Shown here piece by piece: positions 7,311 to 14,983 of a DNA stretch of 33,472 nt. How positions within the stretch are numbered: position 1 is the first letter of the stretch; each line of letters opens with the position of its first letter. Source of the stretch: Burkholderiales bacterium (GTDB lineage Bacteria > Pseudomonadota > Gammaproteobacteria > Burkholderiales > Usitatibacteraceae); contig JAHCLE010000022.1 in NCBI GenBank assembly GCA_026125445.1, forward strand, positions 1 to 33,472, given 5' to 3'. The notes under the pieces are model-generated. The model worked only from the letters and a program-made list of their open reading frames with translations. It did no database searches and was not told where the DNA came from. A program made the position numbers and the translations under genes.

Positions 7311-7781
7311 ATGAACGACGATCGCAGGAAGGTGCTCAAGGGCACCGGAGGCATGGCAGTCATGGGGCTCGCGGCATCCGCCGGCCTCTTCGTGCCCGGC
7401 AGCGCCTGGGCGCAGGCGTGGAACAAGGCCGCGTTCGAGACCAAGAGTCTCGCCGATACCGTGAAGGCCATGGGCGGCACGGGCGCGACGGAGAGCAAGG
7501 ATGTCGTGATCACCTCCCCGGACATCGCGGAGAACGGCGCGGTCGTCCCCTTCACGATCGCGAGCCGGCTCCCGAAGACGGAGTCCATCGCGCTCCTCGT
7601 CGAGAAGAACCCCAATGTCCTGGCGGCGAGCTTCAACATCCCCCAGGGCACCGAGGCCGGCGTCACGACGCGGGTGAAAATGGGCCAGACCTCGAACGTC
7701 ACGGCGCTCGTGAAGGCCGACGGCAAGTTCTATTACACCACCAAGGAAGTCAAGGTCACCCTCGGTGGCTGCGGCGGCTGA
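7311..7781 (+). CDS. soxY: Thiosulfate-carrier subunit SoxY
   Basis: 156-residue precursor with a Tat-type signal ('DDRRKVLKG' then a hydrophobic stretch ending 'GSAWAQA'). The C-terminus 'VTLGGCGG' is the swinging-arm GGCGG motif, whose Cys carries the sulfur substrate covalently through the Sox cycle. The start is set by a GGAG sequence about 7 nt upstream of ATG 7311; the in-frame region upstream to 7245 lacks a signal and is not coding. SoxY pairs with SoxZ, encoded 13 bp downstream. First gene of the sox operon. Confidence 0.95.
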   Translation: MNDDRRKVLKGTGGMAVMGLAASAGLFVPGSAWAQAWNKAAFETKSLADTVKAMGGTGATESKDVVITSPDIAENGAVVPFTIASRLPKTESIALLVEKNPNVLAASFNIPQGTEAGVTTRVKMGQTSNVTALVKADGKFYYTTKEVKVTLGGCGG

Positions 7782-7794
7782 TCGGGAGGAGAAC

Positions 7795-8106
7795 ATGGCA
7801 GATCCGATGAAGATCCGGGCCACGATGTCCGGCGACAAGGTCGAAGTGAAGGTTCTCATGAGCCACGAGATGGAGACGGGACAGCGCAAGGATTCCAAGG
7901 GCGCGGCCATCCCGGCGCATTTCATCCAGAGCGTCACGGCCACCCACAACGGCAAGGTGGTCCTGTCGGCGGAGTGGGGGCCGGCGGTGTCCAAGAACCC
8001 GTTCCTGTCCTTCAAGTTCGCGGGCGGCAAGCCCGGCGACAAGGTGACGATCACCTGGACGGACAACAAGGGCGACAAGCGCACCGACGAGGCGACCATC
8101 TCGTAG
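7795..8106 (+). CDS. soxZ: Thiosulfate-carrier subunit SoxZ
   Basis: 103 residues, no signal peptide of its own (SoxZ is exported with SoxY through the SoxY Tat signal). Ig-like beta fold typified by 'MKIRATMSGDKVEVKVLMSH' near the start, 'HFIQSVTATHNGKVVL' and 'SFKFAGGKPGDKVTITW'. The ATG at 7795 has a good Shine-Dalgarno (GGGAGGAG). It forms the periplasmic SoxYZ heterodimer with SoxY. Downstream, a strong hairpin (8120-8143) separates soxYZ from the rest of the operon. Confidence 0.95.
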   Translation: MADPMKIRATMSGDKVEVKVLMSHEMETGQRKDSKGAAIPAHFIQSVTATHNGKVVLSAEWGPAVSKNPFLSFKFAGGKPGDKVTITWTDNKGDKRTDEATIS

Positions 8107-8119
8107 CAACGGCATCACC

Positions 8120-8143
8120 CCGGCGGGCCTCGATGCCCGCCGG
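8120..8143 (+). other. Strong stem-loop after soxYZ
   Basis: Perfect 9-bp GC arms CCGGCGGGC and GCCCGCCGG with loop CTCGAT, 13 nt after the soxZ stop. There is no T-run. It is best read as an mRNA-stabilising or partially terminating hairpin that would let soxYZ exceed the downstream genes; this is inference. Confidence 0.5.
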
Positions 8144-8174
8144 CTCGAAACCAATAACGACGAGAGGAGAACCC

Positions 8175-8627
8175 ATGAACGTCAGCCTGGGGAAGCTGGC
8201 CGCTGCGGCGGTCCTGTCACTGGCAGCGGGTGCATGCGCGACGACGTCCGGTCCGTCGGCCGACGTTGTCGAGCCGGTCAAGGTCGTCTACCACATCAAC
8301 CAGGGAAACGAGCAGGCCACCGATGGCCTGCGCAACGCCGGCAACCACCTCACGGCGGATCCCACGGCGAAGATCGTCTTCGTGACGCACGCGGCCGGCA
8401 TCCGTTTCCTGCTCGACGGCGCCAAGGACAAGAACGGCAATTCCTACGACGCGCTGGTGCAGGACCTCATGGGCAAGGGGGTGGAGTTTCGCCTGTGCAA
8501 CTTCACGCTTCAGCGCGGCAACATCGATCCGAAAAAGGTGATTCAGGGCGTGAAGATCGTCCCCTCCGGGGTGGCAGAGGTGAGCCGCCTGCAGAGAAAC
8601 GAGGGCTACGCGTACCTGAAGCCGTAG
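8175..8627 (+). CDS. Exported DsrE-family protein of the sox operon
   Basis: 150-residue DsrE/DUF1791-type protein. An N-terminal signal (about residues 1-22) precedes the domain; C21 in 'LAAGACATT' could be a lipid anchor, although the lipobox is imperfect. The mature part begins 'VKVVYHINQGNEQATDGLRN' and includes 'KIVFVTHAAGIRFLL', and 'GVEFRLCNFTL' with the conserved Cys at C108, the family's candidate sulfur-carrying residue. DsrE-like proteins bind or transfer sulfane sulfur. Being exported and lying between soxZ and soxA, it may handle persulfide sulfur from SoxYZ. The ATG at 8175 is preceded by GAGGAG. The exact role is unknown. Confidence 0.75.
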   Translation: MNVSLGKLAAAAVLSLAAGACATTSGPSADVVEPVKVVYHINQGNEQATDGLRNAGNHLTADPTAKIVFVTHAAGIRFLLDGAKDKNGNSYDALVQDLMGKGVEFRLCNFTLQRGNIDPKKVIQGVKIVPSGVAEVSRLQRNEGYAYLKP

Positions 8628-8670
8628 CAGTGACCCGAGCGATGGACAGAGCAATCAAGGGAGGAGCATC

Positions 8671-9489
8671 GTGAAACGAACCTGGGAATCGGCGGCCCGG
8701 ACCGCCTGTGCAGTAGTGGCCTTGTCCGCGGCGGGCGCGATGGCGCAGGACCGCAGCGCCGTTCAGGAGATCGAGCGCTATCGCCAGGCGCTGGGTGACG
8801 GCAACCCCGCCGAACTCTGGGAGGCCCGCGGCGAGGCCACCTGGAAGAAGCCGGCCGGGCCCAAGAACGCCTCGCTGGAGAAGTGCGACCTGGGCCTGGG
8901 GCCCGGCGTCGTGAAAGGCGCGTACGCCCAGCTGCCGCGCTACTTCGCCGACGTCGACAAGGTGATGGACCTGGAGACGCGCCTGGTGCACTGCCGGGTC
9001 ACCCTGCAGGGCATCTCGCCCGACGAGGCGAGGAAGAACCCCTTCGGCGGCCCCGGCCGCAAGACCGACAACGACGCCCTGGTGGCCTACATCACCGCGG
9101 AGTCCCGCGGCGTCAAGATGAACGTGCCGATGTCGCATCCCAAGGAAGTCGAGGCGTTCGAGATCGGCAAGGAGATGTTCTTCCATCGCGGCGGCCCGTA
9201 CGACTTCGCGTGCTCCACGTGCCATGCCGTGGACAACGTCCGCATCCGCCTTCAGGAGCTGCCCAACCTCACCAGGCAGGCCGACGCGCAGAAGGCGTAC
9301 ACCGCCTGGCCGGCCTATCGCGTCTCGCAGGGCGAGGTCCGCACGTTCCAGTGGCGCCTCGAGGACTGCTTCCGCCAGCAGCGCTTCCCGCACCTCGATT
9401 TCACCTCGGACGCGTCGATCGCGCTCACGATGTTCCTCGCGCGGAACTCCAACGGCGCCCCGTTCAACGCGCCGTCCATCAAGCGCTGA
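8671..9489 (+). CDS. soxA: L-cysteine S-thiosulfotransferase subunit SoxA (monohaem)
   Basis: 272-residue precursor starting at GTG 8671, 7 nt after a strong GGGAGGAG. Signal peptide about 1-25 ('AGAMAQ'). A single haem motif 'CSTCH' lies in the C-terminal half; the N-terminal half has only two lone cysteines ('LEKCDLG', 'LVHCRVT'), which in monohaem SoxA form a disulfide where dihaem types have a second haem. 'RLEDCFRQQR' carries the active-site Cys that is persulfidated. With SoxX it couples thiosulfate to the SoxY cysteine, in the periplasm. soxX follows 18 bp downstream. Confidence 0.93.
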   Translation: MKRTWESAARTACAVVALSAAGAMAQDRSAVQEIERYRQALGDGNPAELWEARGEATWKKPAGPKNASLEKCDLGLGPGVVKGAYAQLPRYFADVDKVMDLETRLVHCRVTLQGISPDEARKNPFGGPGRKTDNDALVAYITAESRGVKMNVPMSHPKEVEAFEIGKEMFFHRGGPYDFACSTCHAVDNVRIRLQELPNLTRQADAQKAYTAWPAYRVSQGEVRTFQWRLEDCFRQQRFPHLDFTSDASIALTMFLARNSNGAPFNAPSIKR

Positions 9490-9507
9490 CAGGGAGACCG
9501 AAGACCC

Positions 9508-10128
9508 ATGAAGACCAAGCTCATCGTCCTTTCGGCCACCGCGGCGCTCGCCGCAGGATGCGCCACCACCCCGCCCGAGAGCCCGTACTACGCGAAGTCC
9601 GTCGCCTACATGAAGGCGGGCTTCAAGGACCGGGGCCAGGCGAAGGTCTCCGAGCGCATCGAGCAGGACAGCCTGCAGAAGGCGTGCTCGGCCTACAAGA
9701 CCGACCCGATTCCCAAGGACCTCGCGGAGAGCATGCAGGCCGAGCAGATGGCCACGATCAAGCCGCCCTCCGACGGAAAGTACCTCGGCGACTGGAAGAG
9801 CGGCGAGAAGATCGCCCAGTCCGGCCAGGGGGGGCAGTACAGCGACGATCCGAAGCGTCCCTCGGGCGCCAACTGCTATGCCTGCCACCAGCTGACGAAG
9901 GAGGAGCTCTCCTACGGCACGATCGGGCCGAGCCTTTTCAACTTCGCGAAGGTTCGCGGCTTCGGGCCGGAAATCCAGAAGTACGCCTGGAACAAGGTCT
10001 ACAACTCGCACGCCTACTCGGCGTGCTCGAGCATGCCCCGGTTCGGCCACAAGGGGATCCTCACCGAGCAGCAGATCAAGGATGTCGTCGCTCTTTTGAT
10101 GGACCCCAACTCGCCGGTGAACAAGTAG
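9508..10128 (+). CDS. soxX: c-type cytochrome subunit SoxX
   Basis: 206-residue precursor; signal peptide ending 'ALAAGCATT', where C18 may be lipidated. Haem motif 'CYACH' is in 'GANCYACHQLTKEEL', and the likely distal Met ligand is in 'CSSMPRFGHKGIL'. The family's 'GTIGPSL' region is present. It is longer than the shortest SoxX proteins because of an N-terminal extension of roughly 100 residues before the haem domain. It accepts electrons from the SoxA reaction. The gene is followed by a strong terminator hairpin at 10156. Confidence 0.92.
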   Translation: MKTKLIVLSATAALAAGCATTPPESPYYAKSVAYMKAGFKDRGQAKVSERIEQDSLQKACSAYKTDPIPKDLAESMQAEQMATIKPPSDGKYLGDWKSGEKIAQSGQGGQYSDDPKRPSGANCYACHQLTKEELSYGTIGPSLFNFAKVRGFGPEIQKYAWNKVYNSHAYSACSSMPRFGHKGILTEQQIKDVVALLMDPNSPVNK

Positions 10129-10155
10129 GGGTAGGTTGGACGCTCCACCCACCCA

Positions 10156-10182
10156 GGGGCGGGTGCGAACCCGCCCCTTTTT
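10156..10182 (+). terminator. Intrinsic terminator after soxX, inside the sox cluster
   Basis: Perfect 9-bp stem GGGGCGGGT / ACCCGCCCC with loop GCGA, followed by TTTTT (10178-10182). It lies 27 nt past the soxX stop and only 18 nt before the next ATG, so downstream genes rely on read-through or on a promoter inside soxX. Confidence 0.88.
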
Positions 10183-10200
10183 CATCGAGGAACATTAGCC

Positions 10201-10701
10201 ATGACTAATGCACTTGCCCGCATCGCCCTCGCCCTGGCACTCGCCTCCGGCACCGCCATCGCCGCGGAACCGGCCACCTTCAGCAGCAAGGCCCTCACGC
10301 CGGAGACGGCGCTGAAGGCCGCCCAGGCGGCGCTCGCCAAGTGCCGTGCCGACGGCTACCAGGTGGCGGTCGCGATCGTTGACCGCTCCGGCCTCGTCCA
10401 GGTGGTGGTGCGCGACCGCTACGCCGGCGCGCACTCCCCGGAGACGGCCACGAACAAGGCGTGGACGGCGGTGTCCTTCCGTACGAACACCAGCGACCTC
10501 ATGAAGCTCACGCAGCCCGGCCAGCCTTCGTCGGGCATCCGCAACCTTCCGCGCGTCGTGGCCGTGGGCGGCGGCGTGAAGATCGAGGCCGGCGGCTCGA
10601 TCGTGGCCGGCATCGGCGTCTCGGGCGCTCCCGGCGGGGACGCCGACGACGTCTGCGCCAGCGCCGGAATCAAGGCCATCGCCGACTCCCTCGAATTCTG
10701 A
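10201..10701 (+). CDS. Exported HbpS/GlcG-family haem-binding protein
   Basis: 166-residue protein with a Sec signal peptide ('LALALASGTAIAAEP', cleavage near residue 22). The rest matches the GlcG/HbpS (haem-degrading/DUF336) fold: 'ALKAAQAALAKCRADGYQV', 'VAIVDRSGLVQVVVRD', 'ETATNKAWTAVSF', and the glycine-rich end 'VAGGSIVAGIGVSGAPGGD'-like segment. Members are octameric haem- or ligand-binding proteins. A Shine-Dalgarno GAGGA sits 9 nt upstream. soxB starts 19 bp later, so the two are probably co-transcribed. Its role in sulfur oxidation is not established; periplasmic haem handling or sensing is one possibility. Confidence 0.75.
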   Translation: MTNALARIALALALASGTAIAAEPATFSSKALTPETALKAAQAALAKCRADGYQVAVAIVDRSGLVQVVVRDRYAGAHSPETATNKAWTAVSFRTNTSDLMKLTQPGQPSSGIRNLPRVVAVGGGVKIEAGGSIVAGIGVSGAPGGDADDVCASAGIKAIADSLEF

Positions 10702-10720
10702 CGCCGACCGAAAGGACCCC

Positions 10721-12430
10721 ATGGACCGCCGCGAATTCTTCAACGTTCTCGCCATCGCCGCCGCCGCGGGCTTGCCGATATCCTCGCGCGGGGCGCTATC
10801 GGGGAATAGCGGCGACAAGCTCTACGACCTGCCCGCCTTCGGCAACGTGAGCCTGCTCCACATGACGGACTGCCACGCGCAGCTCATGCCGATCTACTTC
10901 CGCGAGCCCAATGTCAACCTCGGCGTCGCGGGCGCCGCCGGCAAGGCGCCACACCTCGTCGGCGAGCACCTCCTGAAGGCCTACGGCGTGAGGAAGGGAA
11001 GCGAGCAGGCCCACGCCTTCACCTACCTCGACTTCGCGCAGGCGGCGAAGACCTACGGCAAGGTGGGCGGCTTCGCCCACCTCGCCACGCTGGTGAAGAG
11101 GCTCAAGGCCTCGCGCCCCGGGGCGCTGCTGCTCGACGGCGGCGACACCTGGCAGGGCAGCGCCACGGCGCTGTGGTCCAACGGGCAGGACATGGTGGAC
11201 GCCTGCAAGGCGCTCGGCGTGGACGTGATGACGGGGCACTGGGAATTCACGCTGGGCGCGGAGCGCGTCAAGCAGATCGTCGAGAAGGACTTCAAGGGCA
11301 AGGTCGATTTCGTGGCGCAGAACGTCGTGACCGCGGATTTCGGCGATCCCGTCTTCGCCCCCTACGTCATCAGGCAGATCAACGGCGTGGCTGTGGGAAT
11401 CGTGGGCCAGGCCTTTCCGTACACGCCCATCGCCAACCCGCGCTACCTGGTCCCGGACTGGACCTTCGGCATCAAGGAGCCGGAGCTGCAGAAGGCCGTG
11501 GACGAGGCCAGGAGCAAGGGCGCGCAGGTCGTGATCCTGCTCTCCCACAACGGCATGGACGTGGACCTGAAGCTCGCAAGCCGGGTGACCGGCATCGACG
11601 CGATACTGGGCGGCCACACCCACGACGGCGTGCCGCAGCCCGTGGAGGTGAAGAACGCCAAGGGCGCGACCCTGGTGACCAACGCGGGCTCCAACGGCAA
11701 GTTCCTCGGCGTGCTGGACCTCGACGTGAAGGGCGGCAAGCTCTCGGGGTGGAAGTACCGCCTGCTGCCGGTCTTCGCGAACCTCCTCGCACCCGACCCC
11801 GCGATGGCTGCCGTCCTCGCGAAAATCCGCGGGCCGCACGAGGCGAAGCTCGCCGAGAAGCTCGCCGTCACCGAGGGGCTTCTCTATCGTCGCGGCAACT
11901 TCAATGGCACGGTGGACCAGCTCATCCTGGACGCGCTCATGCAGGTGAAGGGAGCCGAGATCGCCTTCTCGCCGGGCTTCCGCTGGGGCACGACGATCCT
12001 TCCGGGGCAGGCGGTGACGCTCGAGCACGTCATGGACTGGTCCGCGATCAGCTACCCGTATACGACCGTGAACGAATTCACCGGCGAGATGATCAAGACG
12101 ATCCTCGAGGACGTCTGCGACAACCTCTTCAACCCCGATCCCTACTACCAGCAGGGCGGGGACATGGTCCGCGTGGGCGGCCTCACCTACACCTGCACGC
12201 CCGCCGAGGCCATGGGCAAGCGCATCAGCGACATGCGCCTGGACGGCAAGCCGATCGCCGCCGACCGCAAGTACAAGGTGGCGGGATGGGCGCCGGTGGC
12301 CGAAGGGGCGAAGGGCGAGCCCGTCTGGGAAGTGATCACGAAGTACCTCAAGGACCGCAAGACGGTCGCGCCCGTGAAGCTGAACCTCCCGAAGCTCGTG
12401 GGCATGGAAGGCAACCCCGGGATCGCCTGA
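10721..12430 (+). CDS. soxB: Thiosulfohydrolase SoxB
   Basis: 569-residue Mn-dependent hydrolase that releases sulfate from the SoxY-cysteine-S-thiosulfonate adduct in the periplasm. Tat signal at the N-terminus ('MDRREFFNVLA'). Metallophosphoesterase-type metal motifs are 'MTDCHAQLMP' (about 46-56), 'DGGDTWQGSATALW', 'VMTGHWEFTLG', and 'ILGGHTHDGVP'. The C-terminal 5'-nucleotidase-like domain begins near 'NGTVDQLILDAL'. Length is normal for SoxB. Its TGA stop shares one base with the ATG of the next gene. It lies downstream of the 10156 terminator together with the HbpS-like gene. Confidence 0.96.
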   Translation: MDRREFFNVLAIAAAAGLPISSRGALSGNSGDKLYDLPAFGNVSLLHMTDCHAQLMPIYFREPNVNLGVAGAAGKAPHLVGEHLLKAYGVRKGSEQAHAFTYLDFAQAAKTYGKVGGFAHLATLVKRLKASRPGALLLDGGDTWQGSATALWSNGQDMVDACKALGVDVMTGHWEFTLGAERVKQIVEKDFKGKVDFVAQNVVTADFGDPVFAPYVIRQINGVAVGIVGQAFPYTPIANPRYLVPDWTFGIKEPELQKAVDEARSKGAQVVILLSHNGMDVDLKLASRVTGIDAILGGHTHDGVPQPVEVKNAKGATLVTNAGSNGKFLGVLDLDVKGGKLSGWKYRLLPVFANLLAPDPAMAAVLAKIRGPHEAKLAEKLAVTEGLLYRRGNFNGTVDQLILDALMQVKGAEIAFSPGFRWGTTILPGQAVTLEHVMDWSAISYPYTTVNEFTGEMIKTILEDVCDNLFNPDPYYQQGGDMVRVGGLTYTCTPAEAMGKRISDMRLDGKPIAADRKYKVAGWAPVAEGAKGEPVWEVITKYLKDRKTVAPVKLNLPKLVGMEGNPGIA

Positions 12431-13389
12431 TGCGCCTGCGCCGCTGTCTCGCCGCGGCTGCCCTCGCGCTCGCGGCGGTTGCTGCCGCCGCGCAGGGCTA
12501 CCCCCCGGTCAAGGCGAGGCTCCAGCCGGTGCGCGTCACCGACCGCGCCTGGTACGTGCAGGGCGATCCGGGCGTGGCGAGCGCCGCCAACGAGGGCTTC
12601 AACTCCAACGCCGGGTTCATCGTCACGGACGAGGGCGTGGTGGTGATCGACGCGCTCGGGACGCCTTCCCTCGGTCACGCGCTGCTCGAGGCGATCCGGT
12701 CCGTCACCCCGAAGCCGGTGCGGCGCGTGATCGTTACCCATTACCACGCCGACCACTTCTACGGGCTGAAGCCGTTCAAGGATGCGGGAGCCGAGGTCTG
12801 GGCCCACCACGGCGCCCTCGACTACCTCACCAACGGCGAGGCCGAGCGGCGGCGGGCGCAGCGCTCGCGCGACCTCTTCCCCTGGGTCGATGCGGGCACT
12901 GCTCTCGTCCGCGCCGACCGCTGGCTCGAGGGCGACGCGTCGTTCACCCTGGGCGGGGTCCGCTTCGAGGTCCAGCACTTCGGCCCGGCGCACTCGCCGG
13001 AGGATCTCGTCGTCGTGCTGCCCCAGGAGGGAGTGGTCTTCTCCGGCGACATCCTCTTCACGGGCCGCATCCCCTTCGTGGGGGAGGCCGACAGCAAGGC
13101 CTGGCTCGCACGCATCGGCCGCCTGATCGACCTTCGGCCGCGGCTCATGGTGACCGGGCACGGCGAAGTCTCCCGGGATCCCGGCAAGGATCTGGCGCTC
13201 ACCCGGGACTACCTCACGTTCCTGCGCGCCGAGATGGGCAAGGCGGTTGCGGACTTCGTGCCCTTCGAGGAGGCCTATCGGCGCACCGACTGGTCCCGGT
13301 ACTCGTCGCTGCCGGCCTTCGAGGCCGCCAACCGCGTGAACGCCTACGGGACCTACCTCCTGCTCGAGCGCGAGTCGCTCGGGAAGTAG
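12430..13389 (+). CDS. SoxH-like exported metallo-beta-lactamase-fold hydrolase
   Basis: 319 residues with a Sec signal peptide (about 1-22, 'AAVAAAAQG'). The metallo-beta-lactamase motif 'VTHYHADHFYG' (HxHxDH), the later 'FGPAHSPEDLVV' and 'FSGDILF', and 'VTGHGEVS' give a complete two-zinc site. Homologues encoded after soxB are called SoxH or quinoprotein-relay metallohydrolases; their substrate is unproven, with a periplasmic thiol or glutathione-type ester suspected. The ATG at 12430 overlaps the soxB stop by one base, so translation is coupled. soxW follows 6 bp later. Confidence 0.75.
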   Translation: MRLRRCLAAAALALAAVAAAAQGYPPVKARLQPVRVTDRAWYVQGDPGVASAANEGFNSNAGFIVTDEGVVVIDALGTPSLGHALLEAIRSVTPKPVRRVIVTHYHADHFYGLKPFKDAGAEVWAHHGALDYLTNGEAERRRAQRSRDLFPWVDAGTALVRADRWLEGDASFTLGGVRFEVQHFGPAHSPEDLVVVLPQEGVVFSGDILFTGRIPFVGEADSKAWLARIGRLIDLRPRLMVTGHGEVSRDPGKDLALTRDYLTFLRAEMGKAVADFVPFEEAYRRTDWSRYSSLPAFEAANRVNAYGTYLLLERESLGK

Positions 13390-13395
13390 GGGATC

Positions 13396-13878
13396 GTGGA
13401 CAGGCGCCGATTCCTGTGGCTCGCCCCGGCGCTCGCGCCTGCGATGGCGCGGGGAGCAGGTGTCCCGGCTGACCGCTTGCCGCCAGCCACGGACCTGCGG
13501 GCCGACGGGCGCGATTCCCGAAGCCGCCGCGTGCCGATCGTGATCCTCTTCAGCCTGCCGGGTTGCCCGTACTGCGAGATCGTGCGCCGGTCCCACCTGC
13601 TGCCGATGCTTCGCGACCCGAAGGCCCCTCCCGTCATCGTCCGCCAGGTCGACGTCGACAGCGACCAGGCGGTCGTGGGCTTCGACGGGAAAACCACCAC
13701 CCACGCGGCGATCGCCCGCGCCTACGACGTGCGCGCCGTCCCGGTGGTGGCGTTCTGGGACGGCGACGGCCGTCCGCTGGCCGACCCCCTCAAGGGCATG
13801 CTCCTGCCCGACTTCTACTCGGCCTACCTGGACTCGGCCATCGAGTCCGCGCGGGCCCGGCTGGCCGGGCGCGGCTGA
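13396..13878 (+). CDS. soxW: SoxW-like periplasmic thioredoxin
   Basis: 160-residue thioredoxin-fold protein starting at GTG 13396. A twin-arginine-like signal ('MDRRRFLWLAPALAP') occupies residues 1-20. The active site is 'SLPGCPYCEIV' with C57 and C60, and the cis-Pro loop is 'VRAVPVVAFW'. SoxW-type thioredoxins keep Sox cysteines, such as that of SoxY, reduced in the periplasm, usually fed by a SoxV/CcdA membrane protein, which is not in this window. It is the last gene of the sox cluster. The 174 bp that follow hold no gene; a polyC-looped CTTGG/CCAAG repeat at 13926-13941 is the only structure seen. Confidence 0.8.
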   Translation: MDRRRFLWLAPALAPAMARGAGVPADRLPPATDLRADGRDSRSRRVPIVILFSLPGCPYCEIVRRSHLLPMLRDPKAPPVIVRQVDVDSDQAVVGFDGKTTTHAAIARAYDVRAVPVVAFWDGDGRPLADPLKGMLLPDFYSAYLDSAIESARARLAGRG

Positions 13879-14052
13879 ATCCTGCACCCGGGGGCGTTAC
13901 TCCGGGCCGAATTGCGGCAGATCAACTTGGCCCCCCCCAAGGCCTCGTAATGTCACCAAAGTCCAATTGAGGATCCGCCCGGCATGGGCGAGGTGCCCGG
14001 CCCGGCGGGCGTGATGCCGCAGGCATCCGCAAGCCGAGGAGGGGTTTACACC

Positions 14053-14973
14053 ATGCAAGAGACGCAATCGTCGTCCTTCGAGATCGTCGCGCGGGAGGAC
14101 TTTTCCGACGTCACGTTCCTGCTCGAAGTGCGGCACCCGATGCTCGCCAAGGCGGCCAGGGCGGGCCAGTTCGTCATCGTCATGGAGCGCGAGGAGGGCG
14201 AGCGCATCCCGCTCACCATCGCGGACTTCGACCGCGAGGCGGGCACCATCACCCTCGTGATCCAGGCCGTGGGCAAGACCACGCGCGAGATGCAGCAGAA
14301 CTGCCAGGTGGGCACCCGGCTCTTCGCCGTGGTGGGCCCGATGGGCATCCCCAGCCACATCGGCGGCAAGAAGAAGGTGGTCTGCGTGGGCGGCGGCCTG
14401 GGCGTGGCGCCCATCTACCCGCAGGCGCGCGCGTGGAAGGAGAGCGGCGCCTACGTGATCGGCGTGGTGGGCTTCCGCAACCGCGGCCTCGTCTTCTGGG
14501 ACGAGAAGTTCCGGGCGGTGTGCGACGAGCTGATCGTGTGCACCGACGACGGCTCGGCGGGCATCAAGGGCCTGGTGACCGAGGGCATCAAGCAGGCCAT
14601 CGCGAAGCACCCCGACATCGAGGAGCTGGTGGCCATCGGCCCGCCCATCATGATGAAGGGCTGCGCGGAGGCCACCCGCCCGCACAAGATCCGCACGATG
14701 GTGAGCCTGAACCCGGTGATGGTCGACGGCACGGGCATGTGCGGCGGCTGCCGCGTGAAGATCGGCGAGACGGTGAAGTTCGCCTGCGTCGACGGGCCGG
14801 ACTTCGACGGCCATCTCGTCGACTTCGACGACCTCATGGCGAGGCTGGGAAGGTACAAGGAGGCGGAGAAGGAGGCGCTCGAGCGCTTCCAGGAGAGCTG
14901 TCGCATCCGTGGCGAGGGCGCCGCGGCACCCGATCCGGCGGTCGCGCTGGACCGCCCGTCGACGGACGGTTGA
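14053..14973 (+). CDS. NfnA/SudB-like FAD-NAD(P) and [2Fe-2S] subunit
   Basis: 306 residues related to ferredoxin-NADP reductase-type subunits (NfnA, SudB, and DHOD electron-transfer subunits). The FAD domain occupies about 1-105 ('RIPLTIADFD'), the NAD(P) domain follows ('CVGGGLGVAPIYPQA' at 111-125), and a [2Fe-2S] site is formed by C230, C233 and C245 in 'MCGGCRVKIGETVKFAC'. Asp225, just before them, could be the fourth ligand. It pairs with the next gene to move electrons between NAD(P)H and ferredoxin, possibly by flavin bifurcation. The ATG at 14053 follows a strong GAGGAGGGG. This begins the five-gene Nfn/Kor block. Confidence 0.8.
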   Translation: MQETQSSSFEIVAREDFSDVTFLLEVRHPMLAKAARAGQFVIVMEREEGERIPLTIADFDREAGTITLVIQAVGKTTREMQQNCQVGTRLFAVVGPMGIPSHIGGKKKVVCVGGGLGVAPIYPQARAWKESGAYVIGVVGFRNRGLVFWDEKFRAVCDELIVCTDDGSAGIKGLVTEGIKQAIAKHPDIEELVAIGPPIMMKGCAEATRPHKIRTMVSLNPVMVDGTGMCGGCRVKIGETVKFACVDGPDFDGHLVDFDDLMARLGRYKEAEKEALERFQESCRIRGEGAAAPDPAVALDRPSTDG

Positions 14974-14983
14974 GGACCAGGCC

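Noticed and set aside
13926-13941. CTTGG-CCCCCC-CCAAG hairpin after soxW as a terminator
   Set aside because: The stem is only 5 bp and no T-run follows; a terminator for sox or a leader for the Nfn-like genes is not supported.
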